This document shows positions 42,268-51,840 of a DNA stretch of 64,000 bases, one piece after another. How positions within the stretch are numbered: the first letter of the stretch is position 1; each line of letters begins with the position of its first letter. The position numbers were made by a program, and so were the translations under genes. The notes under the pieces were generated by a model that worked only from the letters and a program-made list of their open reading frames with translations, had not been told where the DNA came from and made no database searches. The stretch covers positions 24,230-88,229 of the forward strand of contig WANN01000034.1 in assembly GCA_015521775.1 (NCBI GenBank), in the 5' to 3' direction. The stretch comes from Thermoproteaceae archaeon. GTDB lineage: Archaea > Thermoproteota > Thermoprotei > Thermoproteales > Thermoproteaceae.

Positions 42268-44165
42268 CCGCGTCCCAGCGATGCCCTCAGCTCGGCCACA
42301 GCCCTCTGGACCTCCTCCACCGACGCCTCGTCCTCAAGCGTAGTCAAGTCGCCCACGTCACCCCCCTCGAGCACGGCCCTGAGGACCCGGCGCATGATCT
42401 TGCCGGTCCTGGTACGGGGCAGCCTGTCCACTATATACACCCCGCTCACCACGGCCACCGGCCCCAGCTCCCTCCTCACGTGCTCCCTCACCTCGTCGGG
42501 CCCCACAGACGTCCCCGCCTTGGGCACCACGAATATGGCAAGCGCCTCTCCCCTGACCGGGTCGGACGTGCTGACCACCGCCGCCTCGGCCACCGCTGGG
42601 TGGGACGCGACAGCGTTCTCTATCTCGGCTGGCCCAAGCCTGTGGCCGGCGACCTTGACGACGTCGTCGGCCCTGCCAAGTATGTAGAGGTACCCCTCCT
42701 CGTCCATGTACCCGTAGTCCCCCGTGTAGTAGTAGCCGGGGAACCTGGACCAGTAGGCCTTGACGTACCTGTCCGGGTCGCCCCACACAGTGTACATGAA
42801 GGCTGGGGGGACCGGCGGCCTGATGGCCACGTGCCCCTTGCGCCGCGGCTCGGCCCTCCTCCCCTCGTCGTCGAGCACCTCCACTACTATGCCCGGGTAG
42901 GGCTTCCCAACGGACCCCAGCCTGTACTGTATGCCGTCCAGCCCCAGCCCGCCGGGGGCCGTGATGAAGCCCGAGTTCTCGGTCTGGCCCCACGTCTCAA
43001 TCACGTGGCAGTCCTGCCTCCCCCTACACACGTTCTCGTTGAGCCACCTCCACGCCTCCACGCCGAGTATCTCCCCGGCGCTCACCACGAGCCTTAGGCT
43101 GGAGAGGTCGTAGCGTTGGGGCCACTCGGGGCCGTACTTCATCAGGAGCCTCACGGCCGTCGGGGCGACCCACATGTGGGTGGCGGCGTACTCGTCGACT
43201 ATGCGCCACCATACGCCGGGGTCGGGGTGGTCAGGCGCGTCCTCGTACCACAGGACCGTGGCGCCGTTGAGCAGCGGCCCATACGTGCTGTAGCTGTGGC
43301 CGTTTATCCACCCAATGTCGGGTAGAGAGAAGAACACGTCGTTGGGGCCGAACCCGAAGAGCCACTTCACGTGGGCGTAGGCCCACACCATGTACTGGCC
43401 GTGCAGGTGCGTGATCCCCTTGGGCCTGCCAGTAGTGCCGGACGTGTAGAGGATGAAGAGGGGCTCCTCGCTCCTCACCCATGTGGGGGGCACATAGGCC
43501 CTGCGGCCCACCCGCTCCAACTCCTCGTGCAGCCAGCGGTCGTTGGGCCCCATCCTCACGTCCGTCCCAACACGCCTGTACACAAGCGCTTTGACCGGCC
43601 TGCCCACCCTGGCCACGGCCTCGTCCACGATGTCCTTAAGCCTAATCACCTTCCCCCTCCGGTACATGGCGTCGGCCGTTATCACCAGGCCCGCGTCCGC
43701 GTCCCTTATCCGCTCAGCCAATGCCTGGACCCCGAAGCCCGAGAACACCACGCTGTGGACCGCGCCGAGACGGGCAACCGCCAGCATCGCCGCAGCGGCC
43801 TCCGGCACCATGGGCATGTAGATCACGGCCCTGTCCCCCCTTCCAAGGCCCATGTCGCTGAGCACCCTGGCCATCCTATTGGTCAGGGAGTACAGGTCGT
43901 AGTAGCGGAGCACGCGGGACTCGCCGTTGGACCCCACCCATATGAGGGCGGCCCTGTTCCCGCGGCCTCCCTCCACGTGCCTGTCAAGGGCGTTGTAGGC
44001 CATGTTGGTCTCGCCCCCCACGAACCACCTGTAGAACGGGGGGTTCTCACCGTCGAGCGGTCTCTCCCAACGCCTGCGCCAGTACAGCTCACCGGCCACC
44101 GACTGCCAGAAACCCTCTGGATCGCGCAGCGATCTGTCCCAGAGGTCCCCCAGGGACATTGGCAT
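42264..44165 (-). CDS. acsA: acetyl-CoA synthetase (AMP-forming)
   Basis: The protein is 633 residues from ATG 44165. Adenylation motifs are clear: ILYTSGTTGRPKGITH (A3), WGQTENSGF (A5), YYTGDYGYMDEEGYLYILGR (A7, split as YYTGDYGY / LYILGR), DDVVKVAGHRLGPAEIE (A8), and the A10 lysine in RTRTGKIMRR near the C-terminus. The WINGHSYSTYGPL region is characteristic of acetyl/propionyl-CoA synthetases. It converts a short-chain acid, CoA and ATP to acyl-CoA and AMP. It diverges from a thiolase gene, linking it to acyl-CoA metabolism. ATG 44159 is an alternative; the longer frame to 44228 would span the promoter. Confidence 0.9.
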   Translation of the reverse strand: MPMSLGDLWDRSLRDPEGFWQSVAGELYWRRRWERPLDGENPPFYRWFVGGETNMAYNALDRHVEGGRGNRAALIWVGSNGESRVLRYYDLYSLTNRMARVLSDMGLGRGDRAVIYMPMVPEAAAAMLAVARLGAVHSVVFSGFGVQALAERIRDADAGLVITADAMYRRGKVIRLKDIVDEAVARVGRPVKALVYRRVGTDVRMGPNDRWLHEELERVGRRAYVPPTWVRSEEPLFILYTSGTTGRPKGITHLHGQYMVWAYAHVKWLFGFGPNDVFFSLPDIGWINGHSYSTYGPLLNGATVLWYEDAPDHPDPGVWWRIVDEYAATHMWVAPTAVRLLMKYGPEWPQRYDLSSLRLVVSAGEILGVEAWRWLNENVCRGRQDCHVIETWGQTENSGFITAPGGLGLDGIQYRLGSVGKPYPGIVVEVLDDEGRRAEPRRKGHVAIRPPVPPAFMYTVWGDPDRYVKAYWSRFPGYYYTGDYGYMDEEGYLYILGRADDVVKVAGHRLGPAEIENAVASHPAVAEAAVVSTSDPVRGEALAIFVVPKAGTSVGPDEVREHVRRELGPVAVVSGVYIVDRLPRTRTGKIMRRVLRAVLEGGDVGDLTTLEDEASVEEVQRAVAELRASLGRG

Positions 44166-44226
44166 ATATAATGGCCTCCTATTTATTGTTTTCGCAATGT
44201 TTATAACATACACGGTTGAAATAGGC
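44166..44226. promoter_or_regulatory. divergent promoter, acsA / thiolase
   Basis: GTTTATAACAT (about 44199-44209) is about 25 nt from ATG 44227 on the plus strand. On the minus strand, CAATAAATAGGAGG (reading left from 44195) provides both a TATA-like and a GGAGG sequence for acsA. Co-regulation of the two operons is likely. Confidence 0.55.
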
Positions 44227-45366
44227 ATGAACGTCTACATTATTAGCATGGGAATGAGCAAAATAGGTAAACGTAAAGAGAGCTCCAAGGAGCTCTTCTT
44301 CGAGGCGTTGACCGAGGCGCTGCAAGGCGTGGATCCAAGGGACATAGACGCCGTGTATGTCGGGGTCCAATCGGAGACCTACGAGCACCAGATAATGTAC
44401 GGCTCGCTCGTGTCCGAGTACGGGGGCCTCCTCTTCAGGGAGGCGTACCGGGTCGAGGCTTGCGCTGCGTCGGGGGCGCTGGCCCTCCACACGGCGTACA
44501 TGGCGGTCAGGTCCGGAGTGGCGCGGGTGGCCCTAGCCGTCGGCGTGGAGAAAATGACCGCAAAGGGCACCGAGGAGGTGACCGATGCGCTTATGGCCGC
44601 CAGCGACTACGTTCTGGACCAGCTCAACGGGATCACTATACCGGCCCACTACGCCATGCTGGCCACACGCTACATGCGCCTGTACGGGGCCACCGAGGAG
44701 GACCTGTGCGCGGTGGCCGTGAAGAACCACGAAAACGCGTCCCTGAACCCCAAGGCGCACTTCCAGAAGCGGATAACGCTGGAGGAGTGCCTACGTAGCA
44801 GGCCAGTGGCGAGACCCCTGAAGGTCATGGACTCGGCCCCCATAAGCGATGGGGCCGCAGTTGCCCTGGTGGCTGGGGAAGACGTTGCCCGCAAGCTCAC
44901 CGACACCCCGGTACGTATACTGGCCTCTGTCGTTGTGGCGGACACGCTGAGCATCTCCCAGCGCCCTGACCCACTGTGGCCGCGCGCGGTCTGGGAGGCA
45001 GCCGCAAGGGCCTACAGGCAGGCGGGCATTGGGCCCAGGGACGTCGGGATAGCCGAGGTGCACGACGCCTTCACCATAAACGAGGTCCTCATGTACGAGG
45101 CGCTGGGATTCGCGGAGAGGGGGAAGGGCTACCTGCTGGTCAGGGAAGGGGAAACCCAGCGGGGCGGCCGCATCCCAGTCAACGTGAGCGGGGGCCTCAA
45201 GGCCAGGGGCCACCCCGTTGGGGCCACGGGCCTAGCCCAGATCTACGAGCTGTACCTACACCTGACCGGCAGGGCTGGCAAGAGACAGGTAAACGCCAGG
45301 TACGGCCTGGCGCTGAACGAGGGCGGTGTCAACTCAACGGCCGTGGCCCACATACTGGCCGTATGA
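44227..45366 (+). CDS. thiolase family protein (archaeal acetyl-CoA acetyltransferase type)
   Basis: The product is 379 residues from ATG 44227. It has thiolase nucleophile Cys79 in YRVEACAASGALAL, NVSGGLKARGHPVGATG with the catalytic His, and a final loop ALNEGGVNSTAVAHIL. Archaeal thiolases of this class usually join acetyl-CoA units and work with an HMG-CoA synthase and a DUF35 protein for mevalonate synthesis. Here the DUF35 partner overlaps by four bases, but no HMG-CoA synthase is present, and the surroundings are acyl-CoA ligases. A role in acid degradation is therefore as likely as isoprenoid synthesis. Confidence 0.85.
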   Translation: MNVYIISMGMSKIGKRKESSKELFFEALTEALQGVDPRDIDAVYVGVQSETYEHQIMYGSLVSEYGGLLFREAYRVEACAASGALALHTAYMAVRSGVARVALAVGVEKMTAKGTEEVTDALMAASDYVLDQLNGITIPAHYAMLATRYMRLYGATEEDLCAVAVKNHENASLNPKAHFQKRITLEECLRSRPVARPLKVMDSAPISDGAAVALVAGEDVARKLTDTPVRILASVVVADTLSISQRPDPLWPRAVWEAAARAYRQAGIGPRDVGIAEVHDAFTINEVLMYEALGFAERGKGYLLVREGETQRGGRIPVNVSGGLKARGHPVGATGLAQIYELYLHLTGRAGKRQVNARYGLALNEGGVNSTAVAHILAV

Positions 45367-45713
45367 GTCTGCCCATACGTGGCGACACGCTGGCGGCGTC
45401 GAGGTGCGCCAAGTGCGGGGCCCATTTCTTCCCCCCAAGGCATAGGTGCCCCAGCTGCATGGCCGATACAGTGGAAGTGGAGCTGCCCAGGGAGGGGACC
45501 GTCCTGACCTTCAGCGAGGTCCATGTGTCCAACGGTCGGTTCAGACCGCCCTACGTGGTCGCAATAGTGGAGCTCGGCCCTGTCAGGGTCCCAGGCATAG
45601 TCATCAACGCCACGTATGATGACATGGAGATAGGCGACCGGGTCGCCGTCATCGTGGAGAGGAACAGGTACCTAGATGAGCCTGACGTGTGGTACTATTT
45701 TGTGAAGAAGTAA
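45363..45713 (+). CDS. DUF35 OB-fold/zinc-ribbon protein, thiolase partner
   Basis: The 116-residue protein has a rubredoxin-like zinc ribbon (CAKCGAHFFPPRHRCPSC, residues about 16-33) and a C-terminal OB fold (GTVLTFSEVHVSN, PYVVAIVELGPVRVPGIV). DUF35 proteins bind CoA intermediates and bridge archaeal thiolase to its partner enzyme so that acetoacetyl-CoA is channelled. It starts with ATGA overlapping the thiolase stop, giving translational coupling. The next promoter (45714-45805) separates it from the transporter operon. Confidence 0.85.
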   Translation: MSLPIRGDTLAASRCAKCGAHFFPPRHRCPSCMADTVEVELPREGTVLTFSEVHVSNGRFRPPYVVAIVELGPVRVPGIVINATYDDMEIGDRVAVIVERNRYLDEPDVWYYFVKK

Positions 45714-45805
45714 AATATTTCCATATATTTTACAAACATATGAAATTATATAGCATTAAAATTACCGTAGGAAATCTTTAAATTTTCTGGTGGTGTAACA
45801 GGGAG
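45714..45805 (+). promoter_or_regulatory. AT-rich promoter of the Liv/acyl-CoA operon
   Basis: A 92-bp stretch, much more AT-rich than its flanks, with several TATA-like runs. CTTTAAATTTTC (about 45775-45786) is about 25 nt before ATG 45806. The others (near 45722 and 45745) may be extra promoters or binding sites. Confidence 0.55.
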
Positions 45806-46594
45806 ATGCCAATATTACGCGCGGACTCCATCCTGCTGAGATTCGGAGGAGTCACAGCCCTCGACAATGTGTCCATGGAGGTCAACAAGGGAGAGATTGT
45901 GGGCCTCGTCGGCCCCAACGGGGCGGGAAAGACCAGCCTCCTCAACGTGTTCTCCGGGTTCTACAGGCCTGAGAGAGGCAGGGTCTTCTTCGAGGGACGC
46001 GACATCACTTCGGCCAAGCCGTTCCAAAGGGCCAAGATGGGCATAGGGAGGACCTTCCAGAAGACCTCCGAGGTGTTCAAGCACATGACGGTGCTGGACA
46101 ACGTGATGCTGGGCGCAATTGCCAGGATCAGGGAGGGACCCCTCGACGTGATCAAGTCTGCTGTGTGGTGGGGCCCCGGCGTGAGCAAGGAGGAGGAGGT
46201 CAGGGGCATCGCCGAGGAGGTCATAGAATTCATGGAGCTGTACGAGTACCGCAACAGGCTCGTCGGCTCCCTCCCATATGGGCTCCAGAAGAAGGTGGAT
46301 ATAGCGAGAGCGCTCGCGGGTTCCCCCAAGGTCCTCCTCCTGGACGAGCCCATGGCGGGGCTCACCAGGGACGAGAGGGAGGACGTGGCCCGCTACATAA
46401 TGGAGATGAACAGGGTCCTCGGGATAAGCATAGTCCTGGTCGAACACGACCTCAACCTTGTCATGGACCTGTCGGAGCGCGTCGTGGTCCTCAATTATGG
46501 CCGTAAAATAGTTGAGGGCGCCCCCGAGACCGTCATGAGGCATGAGGAGGTGGTGGCCGCCTACATGGGGACCGCGTTGGCGGCTGAGCGATGA
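45806..46594 (+). CDS. livG: branched-chain-type ABC transporter ATP-binding protein LivG
   Basis: The 262-residue protein has Walker A GPNGAGKTSLLN, the LivG-specific GIGRTFQKTSEVFKHMTVLDN segment (split GIGRTFQKTSEVF / KHMTVLDN), signature variant SLPYGLQKKVDIARAL, Walker B VLLLDEPMAGL, and H-loop VEHDLNLV. LivG pairs with LivF on the LivHM permease to import branched amino acids or, in many operons, aromatic and aliphatic acids. It is the first gene of the operon and overlaps the acyl-CoA synthetase gene by four bases. That company favours an organic-acid substrate. Confidence 0.9.
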   Translation: MPILRADSILLRFGGVTALDNVSMEVNKGEIVGLVGPNGAGKTSLLNVFSGFYRPERGRVFFEGRDITSAKPFQRAKMGIGRTFQKTSEVFKHMTVLDNVMLGAIARIREGPLDVIKSAVWWGPGVSKEEEVRGIAEEVIEFMELYEYRNRLVGSLPYGLQKKVDIARALAGSPKVLLLDEPMAGLTRDEREDVARYIMEMNRVLGISIVLVEHDLNLVMDLSERVVVLNYGRKIVEGAPETVMRHEEVVAAYMGTALAAER

Positions 46595-48507
46595 GGCCCT
46601 GGGAAGGGCTGAGAAGCTGGACTTTTCCGGGGATCCTCGCCGAGAGGGCCGAGCGGGACCCCCAGGGAATAGCCCTAAGGGAAAAAGAGCGCGGTATTTG
46701 GATCGGATACACGTGGGCGGACTACCTGCAGAACGTGAGGGACTTCGCCTACGGCCTACTGGGCCTGGGCCTCAAGCCCGGGGAGCACGTGGCCGTGGTA
46801 GGGTTCAACAGGCCGGAAATACTCTTCGCTGAGCAGGCCACCATGGCGCTACACGGGGTTGCGGTTGGCATGTACCCAGACCTGCTCCCTGAGGAGAGGG
46901 CCTACTGGCTCGACTATACCGACACGGCGATAGTGGTGGCCGAGGACCAGGAGCAGGTGGATAAGGTGCTCGCGGTCAGCCGCGAGCTCAACAAGTTGAG
47001 GGCCATAGTGTACTGGGACGATCGGATGATGTGGAGATACAGCCACGTAAAGGAGCCGAAGCTCTACAGCTGGGACGACGTGGTCAAGATCGGCAGGGAG
47101 ATACGTGAGACCGACCCCAGCATAGTGGACAAGCACATACAGGGTCTGGCCCCCGAGGACGTTTGCCTGTTCCTCTCCACTTCGGGGACCACGGGAAGGC
47201 CGAAGGCCGTCATGCTGACGTACAGCTCCATGCTGTCCATGGCGAGGAACCTGTGGGAGGTGGACCCAATAGAGCCCAGCTTCGAGTACATTTCGTACCT
47301 GCCCTTCGGGTGGATAGGGGAGCAGATGATGGCGCTGGCCATGCACATGCTCGTGGGTTTCAGGGTCAACTTCGTCGAGGAGCCCGAGACCTTCTGGAGG
47401 GATTTCAGGGAGATAGCGCCCCACGTCATGTTCGGCCCGGCCCGGATATACGAGAACATCTACAGTAGGATCATGGAATATATAGAGGACGCCAGGCCCC
47501 TGGACAGGCGCATATTCGAGCTGGGCCTCAGGCTCGGGATGGGCATGGTGGAGTCTGAGATGCAGAGGCGTAAGCCTTCCCCCCACGTGAGGCTCCTATG
47601 GCGCATCATGTACTGGGTGTTGTACAGGTCCATACTGGACAAGACCGGCATGAAGAGGCTTAGGTACGCCTATGTGGGCGGCTCATTCCTCGGCCCCGAC
47701 TACCTCAAGTTCTTCAGGGCCATGGGGGTCAACCTCAAGAGGATATGGGGCATGACGGAGGTGTCGGGCATAGCCACCGTGCACAGGGATGGGGACGTGA
47801 GGCCGGACACCGTGGGGCAGCCCCTGGCCAACACCGAGATAAAGATAGCCGAGGACGGGGAGATCCTGGTGAGGACCCCAGCGGTCATGGCGGGGTACTA
47901 CAAGAGGCCCGAGGCCACGGAAAGGGCCCTCCGGGACGGGTGGCTCCACACCGAGGACATGGGCTACGTGACCGAGGACGGGCACCTGGTGTACCTGGGC
48001 CGCAAGGAGGACGTCCAGCGACTCGAGGACGGCACGCCCTTCAGCGCGCTGTTCATAGAGAACATGCTCAAGTTCAGCCCATATATTAGGGAGGCCATGG
48101 TGCACGGCGACGGGAGGCCGTACGTCGTGGCGCTAATCAACATAAACTTCGAGATCGTGTCCAAGTGGGCCGAGGCCAGGGGCATCACCTACACCAGCTA
48201 CCAGGACCTCAGCCAGAAGCCCGAGGTCTACGGGCTGCTGAGGGACGCGGTGAGGGGGGTCAACCAGCAGCTCCCGGAAAGGTTCAGGGTCCGCAAGTTC
48301 ACGAGCCTCTTCAAGGAGTTCCACCCCGACGACGGGGAAATGACGCGCACACGGAAACTGAGGAGGGGCTTCATCATGGAGAGGTATGGGGGGCTCATAG
48401 ACGCGATGTACGGGGGGGCCGACACATACGAGCTCACGCTACCCGTTAAGTACGAGGACGGCACGGTGAGGGACATCACAATGACCGTGCGGATAGTGGA
48501 GGCATGA
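46591..48507 (+). CDS. long-chain-type acyl-CoA synthetase
   Basis: The 638-residue protein has the full AMP-forming ligase set: LFLSTSGTTGRPKAVMLTYSSML (core SGTTGRPK) near residue 196, WGMTEVSGIATVH, HTEDMGYVTEDGHLVYLGR (core YLGR), and a C-terminal MTRTRKLRRGFI lysine region. Length and the large C-terminal insert fit FadD-like long-chain or aromatic-acid ligases in Liv-type operons (PaaK/AAE-like). It would activate the acid delivered by the transporter to its CoA thioester. It overlaps both neighbours (livG and livH) by four bases, so it is an integral operon member. Confidence 0.88.
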   Translation: MRPWEGLRSWTFPGILAERAERDPQGIALREKERGIWIGYTWADYLQNVRDFAYGLLGLGLKPGEHVAVVGFNRPEILFAEQATMALHGVAVGMYPDLLPEERAYWLDYTDTAIVVAEDQEQVDKVLAVSRELNKLRAIVYWDDRMMWRYSHVKEPKLYSWDDVVKIGREIRETDPSIVDKHIQGLAPEDVCLFLSTSGTTGRPKAVMLTYSSMLSMARNLWEVDPIEPSFEYISYLPFGWIGEQMMALAMHMLVGFRVNFVEEPETFWRDFREIAPHVMFGPARIYENIYSRIMEYIEDARPLDRRIFELGLRLGMGMVESEMQRRKPSPHVRLLWRIMYWVLYRSILDKTGMKRLRYAYVGGSFLGPDYLKFFRAMGVNLKRIWGMTEVSGIATVHRDGDVRPDTVGQPLANTEIKIAEDGEILVRTPAVMAGYYKRPEATERALRDGWLHTEDMGYVTEDGHLVYLGRKEDVQRLEDGTPFSALFIENMLKFSPYIREAMVHGDGRPYVVALININFEIVSKWAEARGITYTSYQDLSQKPEVYGLLRDAVRGVNQQLPERFRVRKFTSLFKEFHPDDGEMTRTRKLRRGFIMERYGGLIDAMYGGADTYELTLPVKYEDGTVRDITMTVRIVEA

Positions 48508-49400
48508 TCGACGTAGTCGTGGACGGAGTCCTGAGGGGAGGCATATACGCGTTGGCCGCCCTAAGCTACGTCATAATTTACAGGGCCTCCAAGATAGTCA
48601 ACTTGGCGTACGGCGCCATGGCCATGCTTGCCGCGTACCTCTACTGGTTCTTCTCGCCTATGGTCGGGCCGGTCCTGGCGGTCCTCATCTCCGTGGGGAC
48701 GCTGGTCATGGTCGCGTTCCTAGTGGAGAGGGGGGTCATTAGGCCCATGATAGGCGAACCGATAATCCAGATCATAATGGCCACCATAGGCGTGGCCTTC
48801 CTTATACGCGGCGCCCTACTGGCCTTCCTCATACTGGGGCCCAGGCTGCCCGGGTTCCAGTACCAGCCCTTCGAGGTGCACCCGCTCCCCACGGGCATAT
48901 ATAGGCTGGGCGACCTAGCCATAAACGCAAACTTCCTCTGGGCCTTCATAGCGTCCCTCGCCTCCTTCGGGGCGTTCCTGGTCTTCTACAGGTACTCCCT
49001 ACTGGGCATAGCCATGAGGGCCATGGCCAACGACAGGCAGGCGGCCCTGGCCCTGGGCGTGAAGCCGGTCGAGTCCTACATGTTCTCGTGGGCCATCGCC
49101 GGCGCGCTCATAACGCTCAGCGGGCTCTTCTACGCCTCCATATTCGGCGGCGTCGCCGCCAGAGTGGAGGAAATAGGCATAAAGGCGCTCCCAGTCATAA
49201 TATTGGGGGGACTGGACAGCGTTGGGGGGGCAATCGTGGCGGGCATAATAGTGGGGCTCTCCGAGTCCTTCGGGAGGCTGTACCTCGACGACGTGTTTGG
49301 GGGAGGCTTCGGGGACGTGTTCCCCCTCATACTGATGGTGCTCATAATGCTGTTCAGGCCCTACGGCCTCTTCGGAACCGAGAGGATAGAAAGGGTCTGA
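48504..49400 (+). CDS. livH: branched-chain-type ABC transporter permease LivH
   Basis: The 298-residue protein has about eight hydrophobic segments with LivH features: VDGVLRGGIYALAALSYVIIY at the N-terminus, the FRASKIVNLAYGAMAML-like region, MRAMANDRQAALALGV (the EAA-type loop contacting the ATPase) and GLDSVGGAIVAGIIVGLSE. LivH and LivM form the membrane channel. ATG 48504 overlaps the stop of the ligase gene by four bases, and livM follows after 1 bp. Confidence 0.9.
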   Translation: MIDVVVDGVLRGGIYALAALSYVIIYRASKIVNLAYGAMAMLAAYLYWFFSPMVGPVLAVLISVGTLVMVAFLVERGVIRPMIGEPIIQIIMATIGVAFLIRGALLAFLILGPRLPGFQYQPFEVHPLPTGIYRLGDLAINANFLWAFIASLASFGAFLVFYRYSLLGIAMRAMANDRQAALALGVKPVESYMFSWAIAGALITLSGLFYASIFGGVAARVEEIGIKALPVIILGGLDSVGGAIVAGIIVGLSESFGRLYLDDVFGGGFGDVFPLILMVLIMLFRPYGLFGTERIERV

Positions 49401-49401
49401 C

Positions 49402-50442
49402 ATGCCCGCCGGCATATTCTTCGAAAGATATAGGCGCGACATGGCCTTCCTCAAGTGGCCGATACACTACGTGGGCCTGGCCATAGGCATGGCGGCCCTG
49501 TACCTGTGGCCCCTCGCGGCGGGCTACGACTACCTGTTGAGGCTCGCCATATGGATAGCCGCCTGGAGCATGGCGGCGGCGGGCCTCAACGTGCTCTTCG
49601 GGCTTACGGGCCAGATCTCCCTGGCCCAGGGCGCCTTCATGGCCCTCGGCGCCTTCACCTCCATATGGCTGGCCACCAACGGCGTCCCGCCGCTCCTAGC
49701 GATACCCCTGGCAGGCCTCCTCGTCACCGCGGTGGGCCTCCTCTTCGGCCTTCCCAGCCTGAGGCTCAAGGAACTGTACCTCCTCATATCCACCCTGGCA
49801 GCCCAGTTCGTCATCGACTGGCTGCTCCGGACGGAGGGCATGGCGTGGTTCACGGGCGGGGCATACGCCAAGCTGGCCCCGCCCCTTACCATTGGGCCAA
49901 TAACGGTAGCCGACACATACGGCATATACGTCGTGATACTCACGATAGTGGTGCTCCACTTGGCCGCCCTCGCCAACATAGGCCGCTCCTACATCGGCAG
50001 GGCCCTCAAGGCGGTGAGGGACAGGGACATTGCGGCCGAAATAATAGGCGTCAACGTGTTCAAGTACAAGTTGCTGGCCTTCATGATAAGCGCGTATATG
50101 GCCGCTGTGGGCGGCGCTCTCTGGGCGTTCGCCGTTAGGTCCGTCACAGTAGAAAGCTTCACGTTCTTCACCTCCCTGGAGGTCCTGGCCGCAGTGCTGA
50201 TCGGGGGACTTGGCAGGGTAGTGTGGGGGTCCATGCTCGGCACCGTGTTCATCATTGGGGTCCCTGAGGCCATCAAGATGGCGTTCCTCTGGCTGGGCGT
50301 GAGGGGGATAGACATAGCGCTCCGCGACGCGGTGTTCGGAGCGCTCATATTGGCCTTCCTACTCTACGAGCCCCTCGGCCTCACCGAACTACTTAGGAAG
50401 ATAAAAGAGCGGATTCGTCTATTTCCATTTAGATATTACTAG
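49402..50442 (+). CDS. livM: branched-chain-type ABC transporter permease LivM
   Basis: The 346-residue permease has about nine hydrophobic segments. AAGLNVLFGLTGQISLAQGAF is the LivM signature (core GLTGQISLAQGAF), followed by LPSLRLKELYLLISTLA and the EAA-like loop LKAVRDRDIAAEIIGVNVFKYK (core RDRDIAAEIIGV). An N-terminal extension of about 35 residues precedes the first helix. The end is basic (RKIKERIRLFPF). It ends the first half of the operon; livK has its own AT-rich promoter region downstream. Confidence 0.9.
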   Translation: MPAGIFFERYRRDMAFLKWPIHYVGLAIGMAALYLWPLAAGYDYLLRLAIWIAAWSMAAAGLNVLFGLTGQISLAQGAFMALGAFTSIWLATNGVPPLLAIPLAGLLVTAVGLLFGLPSLRLKELYLLISTLAAQFVIDWLLRTEGMAWFTGGAYAKLAPPLTIGPITVADTYGIYVVILTIVVLHLAALANIGRSYIGRALKAVRDRDIAAEIIGVNVFKYKLLAFMISAYMAAVGGALWAFAVRSVTVESFTFFTSLEVLAAVLIGGLGRVVWGSMLGTVFIIGVPEAIKMAFLWLGVRGIDIALRDAVFGALILAFLLYEPLGLTELLRKIKERIRLFPFRYY

Positions 50443-50496
50443 TTATATAAATGTAAAGGAATAGAAGATTTAAATATTAGTTGATAATATAGAATA
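50443..50496 (+). promoter_or_regulatory. AT-rich promoter before livK
   Basis: This 54-bp gap is very AT-rich, with AGATTTAAATATTAG (50466-50480) about 25 nt before ATG 50497. An internal promoter would let the binding protein be made in excess over the membrane parts, as is usual. Confidence 0.55.
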
Positions 50497-51828
50497 ATGA
50501 GAGGGGTATCCAAGGCGGTCGGCATAGCCATAGTGGTCGTCATAGTGGCCGTGATAGCGGCCATACTGGCCATGCAGGGCCAGCAGGCGCAGATGGCCGC
50601 CGCGGAGCAGCCCACAGCCCCAGCAGGCGCGCCCATGGAGCTCAAGACCATCACGATAGGGTGCCTCGTAGATCTAAGCGGACCAACGTCGGGGGTGGGC
50701 GTCGACGTGTCGGTGGGCCAGAAGGCCTTCGTGAGCGCTGTAAACGACGGGAAGATCACTAGGCTGAAGGAGCTCGGGTACAGGTTGGAGTGCATTGAGC
50801 GGGACTTCGCCTACAAGGTGCCTGAGGCCCAGACGGCGTACCAGGCATTCAAGCAGCAGGGCGTGGTGATGATCTGGGGGTGGGGGACGGGCGACACCCT
50901 GGCCCTTGCAGTGGACATCAACAGGGACGGCATACCGTACACCTCGTACAGCTACACCGTCACGTTGACCAATAATCCGTACAACTTCTTCATGATGCCC
51001 ACGTACCAGGACCAGGCTAGGGCTGCCGTCAGGTTCGTCAAGAAGTACTTCGAGGAAAGGGGCCTCGAGCCAAAGCTGGCGCTCACATACCCCAACGTCC
51101 CCTACGGGTTGGAGCCCCTCCCCACCATTCGGCTAGAGGCCGAGAAGGCCGGAGTGGCCATATGCGCCGAGGAGATCGTGGAGCTCACGGCGACGACGGC
51201 CAGGGAACAGTTGACGCGGATACGGGGCAAGTGCGGGGAGGACGTGGCGATATGGATCGGCGGTACGCTGTCGTCGGCCGTGGTGATAGCCAAGTCCGCC
51301 TACGAGCTGGGGATGGACAGGGCCATACTGATATCAAATATATGGGGCTTCAACGAGAAGACCGCGAAGCTCCTCGGCCCCGAGGCCACCCAGGCGCTGG
51401 GCGGCAGGCTGTACAGGGTTACGGGGGCCAAGATGTGGGACGAGGTGGCCGAGATGGACGACCCACAGGCCAGGCTGCTGGTCCAGTACATCACGGCCCA
51501 GGGGGTGAAGACGCCCACCGAGGTCATGGTCAGGGCGTGGATAAACGCCTATGTGAGCGCCAAGGCCCTTGAATACCTCATAGAGCAGGGCAAGGAGATC
51601 ACGCCGGAGAACATCAAGTGGGCCTTCGAGAACATGGGCCCCGTGGAGACCCCCTTCGCGCCGCCCATACAGTTCAAGCCCGGCGACCACAGGCCCGGCT
51701 TCACGACGTTCGTCTACGTCATGAACGGGGACGGGTCCTGGAGCCAGGTGGACACGGTCGAGGTGGAGGAGCTTCCCCTGACTAACGAGGCGTACGGCCT
51801 CGACCTGCAGGGCGATGGCGTCCCGTAG
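50497..51828 (+). CDS. livK: Liv-type substrate-binding protein
   Basis: The 443-residue protein starts with a membrane anchor (GIAIVVVIVAVIAAILA, residues about 9-26) and a short Ala/Pro/Gln-rich linker, then a two-lobed binding domain: ITIGCLVDLSGPTSGVGVDV, AQTAYQAFKQQGVVMIWGWG, and WINAYVSAKALEYLIEQG. It captures the substrate outside the cell and hands it to LivHM. The anchor lacks a lipobox Cys, as is common in archaea where binding proteins are held by an N-terminal helix. The substrate is inferred to be an organic acid from the ligase genes around it. Confidence 0.88.
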   Translation: MRGVSKAVGIAIVVVIVAVIAAILAMQGQQAQMAAAEQPTAPAGAPMELKTITIGCLVDLSGPTSGVGVDVSVGQKAFVSAVNDGKITRLKELGYRLECIERDFAYKVPEAQTAYQAFKQQGVVMIWGWGTGDTLALAVDINRDGIPYTSYSYTVTLTNNPYNFFMMPTYQDQARAAVRFVKKYFEERGLEPKLALTYPNVPYGLEPLPTIRLEAEKAGVAICAEEIVELTATTAREQLTRIRGKCGEDVAIWIGGTLSSAVVIAKSAYELGMDRAILISNIWGFNEKTAKLLGPEATQALGGRLYRVTGAKMWDEVAEMDDPQARLLVQYITAQGVKTPTEVMVRAWINAYVSAKALEYLIEQGKEITPENIKWAFENMGPVETPFAPPIQFKPGDHRPGFTTFVYVMNGDGSWSQVDTVEVEELPLTNEAYGLDLQGDGVP

Positions 51829-51840
51829 GGCCGACCTCTG

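Noticed and set aside
43371..44171. Plus-strand frame opposite acetyl-CoA synthetase
   Set aside because: Antisense shadow; acsA motifs are on the minus strand throughout.
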